A stretch of 64,000 bases of DNA, taken from assembly GCF_003121405.1 (NCBI RefSeq), contig NZ_QBUY01000014.1, forward strand, positions 1-64,000. Direction: 5' to 3'. Source of the stretch: Paraburkholderia sp. C35 (GTDB taxonomy: Bacteria > Pseudomonadota > Gammaproteobacteria > Burkholderiales > Burkholderiaceae). A model generated the notes under the pieces. That model was not told the DNA's origin, did no database searches, and was given only the letters and a program-made list of their open reading frames with translations. A program made the translations under genes and the position numbers. Position 1 is the first letter of the stretch. The number at the start of each line of letters is the position of its first letter. Positions 62,371-64,000 of this stretch are shown here, piece by piece.

Positions 62371-63018
62371 ATGAATGAGTCGCTGATGATGAATTTCTCT
62401 CTGCTTGAGAGCCGACAGGGGTCTGTTCTGATTCTGACAATTAATGAATTGGATCGTAGCTCTTTGGCGCAGCTACATGTGACGCTTCCCGTAACGCTTG
62501 AGAATGCAATGCGCAATCCAAACGTAGGAGCGATTGTGCTCACGGCGACTGAACACCGATTCTGCTCGAGCGTGGATTTCGGTGAGTCAGCAATCCAATG
62601 TGACAATTCTGTCAGCGAGCGAAATCCAAAAATCGACGAATTACCCGGCGTGATTCGGGCTATCCGAGAGAGCCGTAAGCCCGTGATAGCCGCAGTTGAA
62701 GGTGTAGCCTCCGGTGCGTGGATGACCATCGCACTTACATGTGACCTGGTTGTGGTGGCTCGAGACTCTCGATTCTCCGTTTCTTATGTCAGGGCGGGCA
62801 GTACGCCAGACAGTGGTGTAGCTACCTTCCTCTCAGCATTTTTGTCTAGACAAATGTTGCGCGAGACGTGCCTAACCAATGATTACGTAGCCGGAGTGCG
62901 TATGCTCGAACTCGGCGCGGTGAATCGAGTGGCAGAACCTGGGCGTGCATTGGAGGATGCAGTGGATCTTGGTGCGCGTGTCTCGGCATGCACAAACCGA
63001 GTCATATCACGCGGTTAG
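62371..63018 (+). CDS. Short enoyl-CoA hydratase/isomerase-family protein lacking both catalytic Glu
   Basis: The 215-residue crotonase-fold protein has the core AAVEGVASGAWMTIALTCDL and STPDSGVATFLSAFL, but the oxyanion stretch reads FCSSVDF instead of FCSGADL. Neither catalytic Glu of hydratases is present (AWMTIAL and VSYVRAG at those sites). It is also about 40 residues shorter than usual at the C-terminus. It may act as an isomerase like PaaG, have another function, or be decaying. The operator 46 bases upstream shows that it is still in the regulon. ATG 62371 is preferred over an in-frame GTG at 62362. Confidence 0.75.
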   Translation: MNESLMMNFSLLESRQGSVLILTINELDRSSLAQLHVTLPVTLENAMRNPNVGAIVLTATEHRFCSSVDFGESAIQCDNSVSERNPKIDELPGVIRAIRESRKPVIAAVEGVASGAWMTIALTCDLVVVARDSRFSVSYVRAGSTPDSGVATFLSAFLSRQMLRETCLTNDYVAGVRMLELGAVNRVAEPGRALEDAVDLGARVSACTNRVISRG

Positions 63019-63248
63019 TTCGCGGGGTGAGATAGCTATGGCAGTGACGTAAGCAAATGGATTGCAGGCCACGTTGCATTGACCGATACGTAAGCGCAAT
63101 GAAGAAAACAGGATAGAATTATAACCAGAAGAAGGGGGAACCAACTTTCTCTGGAATAGAAACCAACTATCATCAGCGACTGTGAGTTCGCCGCGACAAG
63201 GTACGAAACGCACCCATCGCGACGTCGTCCCAACTGCGTCGTAATCGT

Positions 63249-64000
63249 TCAACGTCCGATGAACTTTGCTTCTCGGCGTTCCTTGAAAGACGCGATACCT
63301 TCCTTAAAGTCTTCGGTTGAGAAGACTTTCTTTTCGATCTCAGGTATTGAGGCAACAGCCGTTTTTTCTGCTGCTTCAATGTATTTTAGCGCAGCGACTT
63401 TGGTTGCCTGGATCCCGATGGGTGCATTCTTGCAAATGATCTTGGCAATTTCCATCGCCCGTTCCATATGTCGACCAAAGGGATGGACTTCCTGCACAAA
63501 TCCCAGCTGGAGTGCGCGGGCCGCATCAAATTCCTCGCACATAAAGAGGTGGTACATCGCATTTCCCCAGCCGGTACGGCTCAGATAACGGAAATGTGCT
63601 CCACCCAAAGGGGCGATTCCGCGGCGGGCTTCCAGTTGCTGGAAGCGTGCCGTGTCTGCCGCGACAACTATGTCGCTGGCCAGCATCATTTCGATACCGA
63701 CGGTGAAAGTGATGCCCTGCACGACAGCGATAACGGGTTTAGTGCAGCGACGCTCCAATCCGAAGGGATCCACCAACCCGGGTTTGCGCCGGTTCGGCTC
63801 GGCCTCGGGGCCGAAGAAACGGGGGAGATCAAGACCGGCAGTTGTGTGTTCGCCAGCCGAACATAGGATCGCGACCCAAAGGTCGGCGTTCTCCTCGTAC
63901 GCGGTGAGATGCTCTGCCAGCTGATCCATCATAGCGGGCGTGTACGAGTTCTTCTTTGCTTCATTTTCGACTGTGATGACACAGATGTGCCCTTCCGAGC
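63249..64000 (-). CDS. Enoyl-CoA hydratase/isomerase-family protein (5' end beyond window)
   Basis: At least 250 residues are readable; the frame continues past the right edge, where it begins SEGHICVITVENEAKKNSYT, the usual first strand of crotonases, so the true start lies outside. The oxyanion part (GEHTTAGLDLPRFF), GITFTVGIEMMLASDIVVAA and QLEARRGIAPLGGAHFR are present with Glu at both usual catalytic regions, unlike the neighbouring short homologue. It probably hydrates or isomerises an unsaturated acyl-CoA of the same pathway. Confidence 0.85.
   Translation of the reverse strand, partial: SEGHICVITVENEAKKNSYTPAMMDQLAEHLTAYEENADLWVAILCSAGEHTTAGLDLPRFFGPEAEPNRRKPGLVDPFGLERRCTKPVIAVVQGITFTVGIEMMLASDIVVAADTARFQQLEARRGIAPLGGAHFRYLSRTGWGNAMYHLFMCEEFDAARALQLGFVQEVHPFGRHMERAMEIAKIICKNAPIGIQATKVAALKYIEAAEKTAVASIPEIEKKVFSTEDFKEGIASFKERREAKFIGR

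Noticed and set aside
1..64000. Mobile element, CRISPR or phage-defence system
   Set aside because: No transposase, integrase, terminal repeats, spacer-repeat array or defence-type nuclease was found in any frame.

Overview
Organism and character. The window looks like an accessory catabolic region of a betaproteobacterium, most likely a Burkholderiaceae member of the Paraburkholderia/Caballeronia type. This is inferred from the Burkholderia-style general porin, the SphA/COG4313-type outer-membrane protein, RbsABC-type importers and dense arrays of MarR, TetR, LacI, LuxR and Rrf2 regulators, each next to a small catabolic operon. I see no rRNA, tRNA, CRISPR array, transposase, integrase or phage gene. 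About 50 genes are supported. Left part (0-7 kb): an SphA-like outer-membrane protein, an NCS1 cytosine/purine-type permease, a 911-residue MalT-like LuxR activator, a cysteine hydrolase of the isochorismatase family and a lipoprotein. The two genes flanking the permease-activator pair share C-rich upstream boxes. 7-18 kb: a LacI regulator faces a long minus-strand run encoding a HisD-like dehydrogenase, an SDR, a complete two-permease sugar-type ABC importer, an unknown protein, a metallo-beta-lactamase-fold hydrolase and a lambda-crystallin-like 3-hydroxyacyl-CoA dehydrogenase. This reads as uptake and oxidation of an unidentified polyol- or sugar-like compound. 18-26 kb: an MFS efflux pump with a divergent MarR, a TetR, and a second MarR heading a cluster with a SnoaL-like protein, a flavin reductase, two alpha/beta hydrolases and a 2,4'-dihydroxyacetophenone dioxygenase-like cupin. 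26-36 kb: a CoA-dependent pathway (acyl-CoA ligase, SDR, HCCA-isomerase-like protein, thiolase), an orphan LivK-type binding protein, a molybdopterin oxidoreductase interrupted by one in-frame amber codon, and a TetR. Four near-identical palindromes (core GTGT-N4-ACAC) mark the promoters of the ligase, SDR, molybdoenzyme and TetR, and a fifth lies before the MFS pump. 36-44 kb: a quinone reductase, a porin, a DUF1993 protein, an Old Yellow Enzyme and six regulators. 44-49.5 kb: a chemoreceptor and a PAS-GGDEF-EAL protein. 49.5-64 kb: a second TetR-controlled beta-oxidation regulon (acyl-CoA ligase, iron alcohol dehydrogenase, thioesterase, FadB/FadJ-like multifunctional protein, thiolase, MaoC hydratase, nitronate-monooxygenase/FabK-like enzyme, two enoyl-CoA hydratase-family proteins) together with a LinB-like haloalkane dehalogenase. 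Six copies of an operator close to CTAGACTATATAGTCTAG are spread over it. The most interesting points are the two operator families that define two TetR regulons, the dehalogenase placed inside a beta-oxidation regulon, and the amber-interrupted molybdoenzyme.
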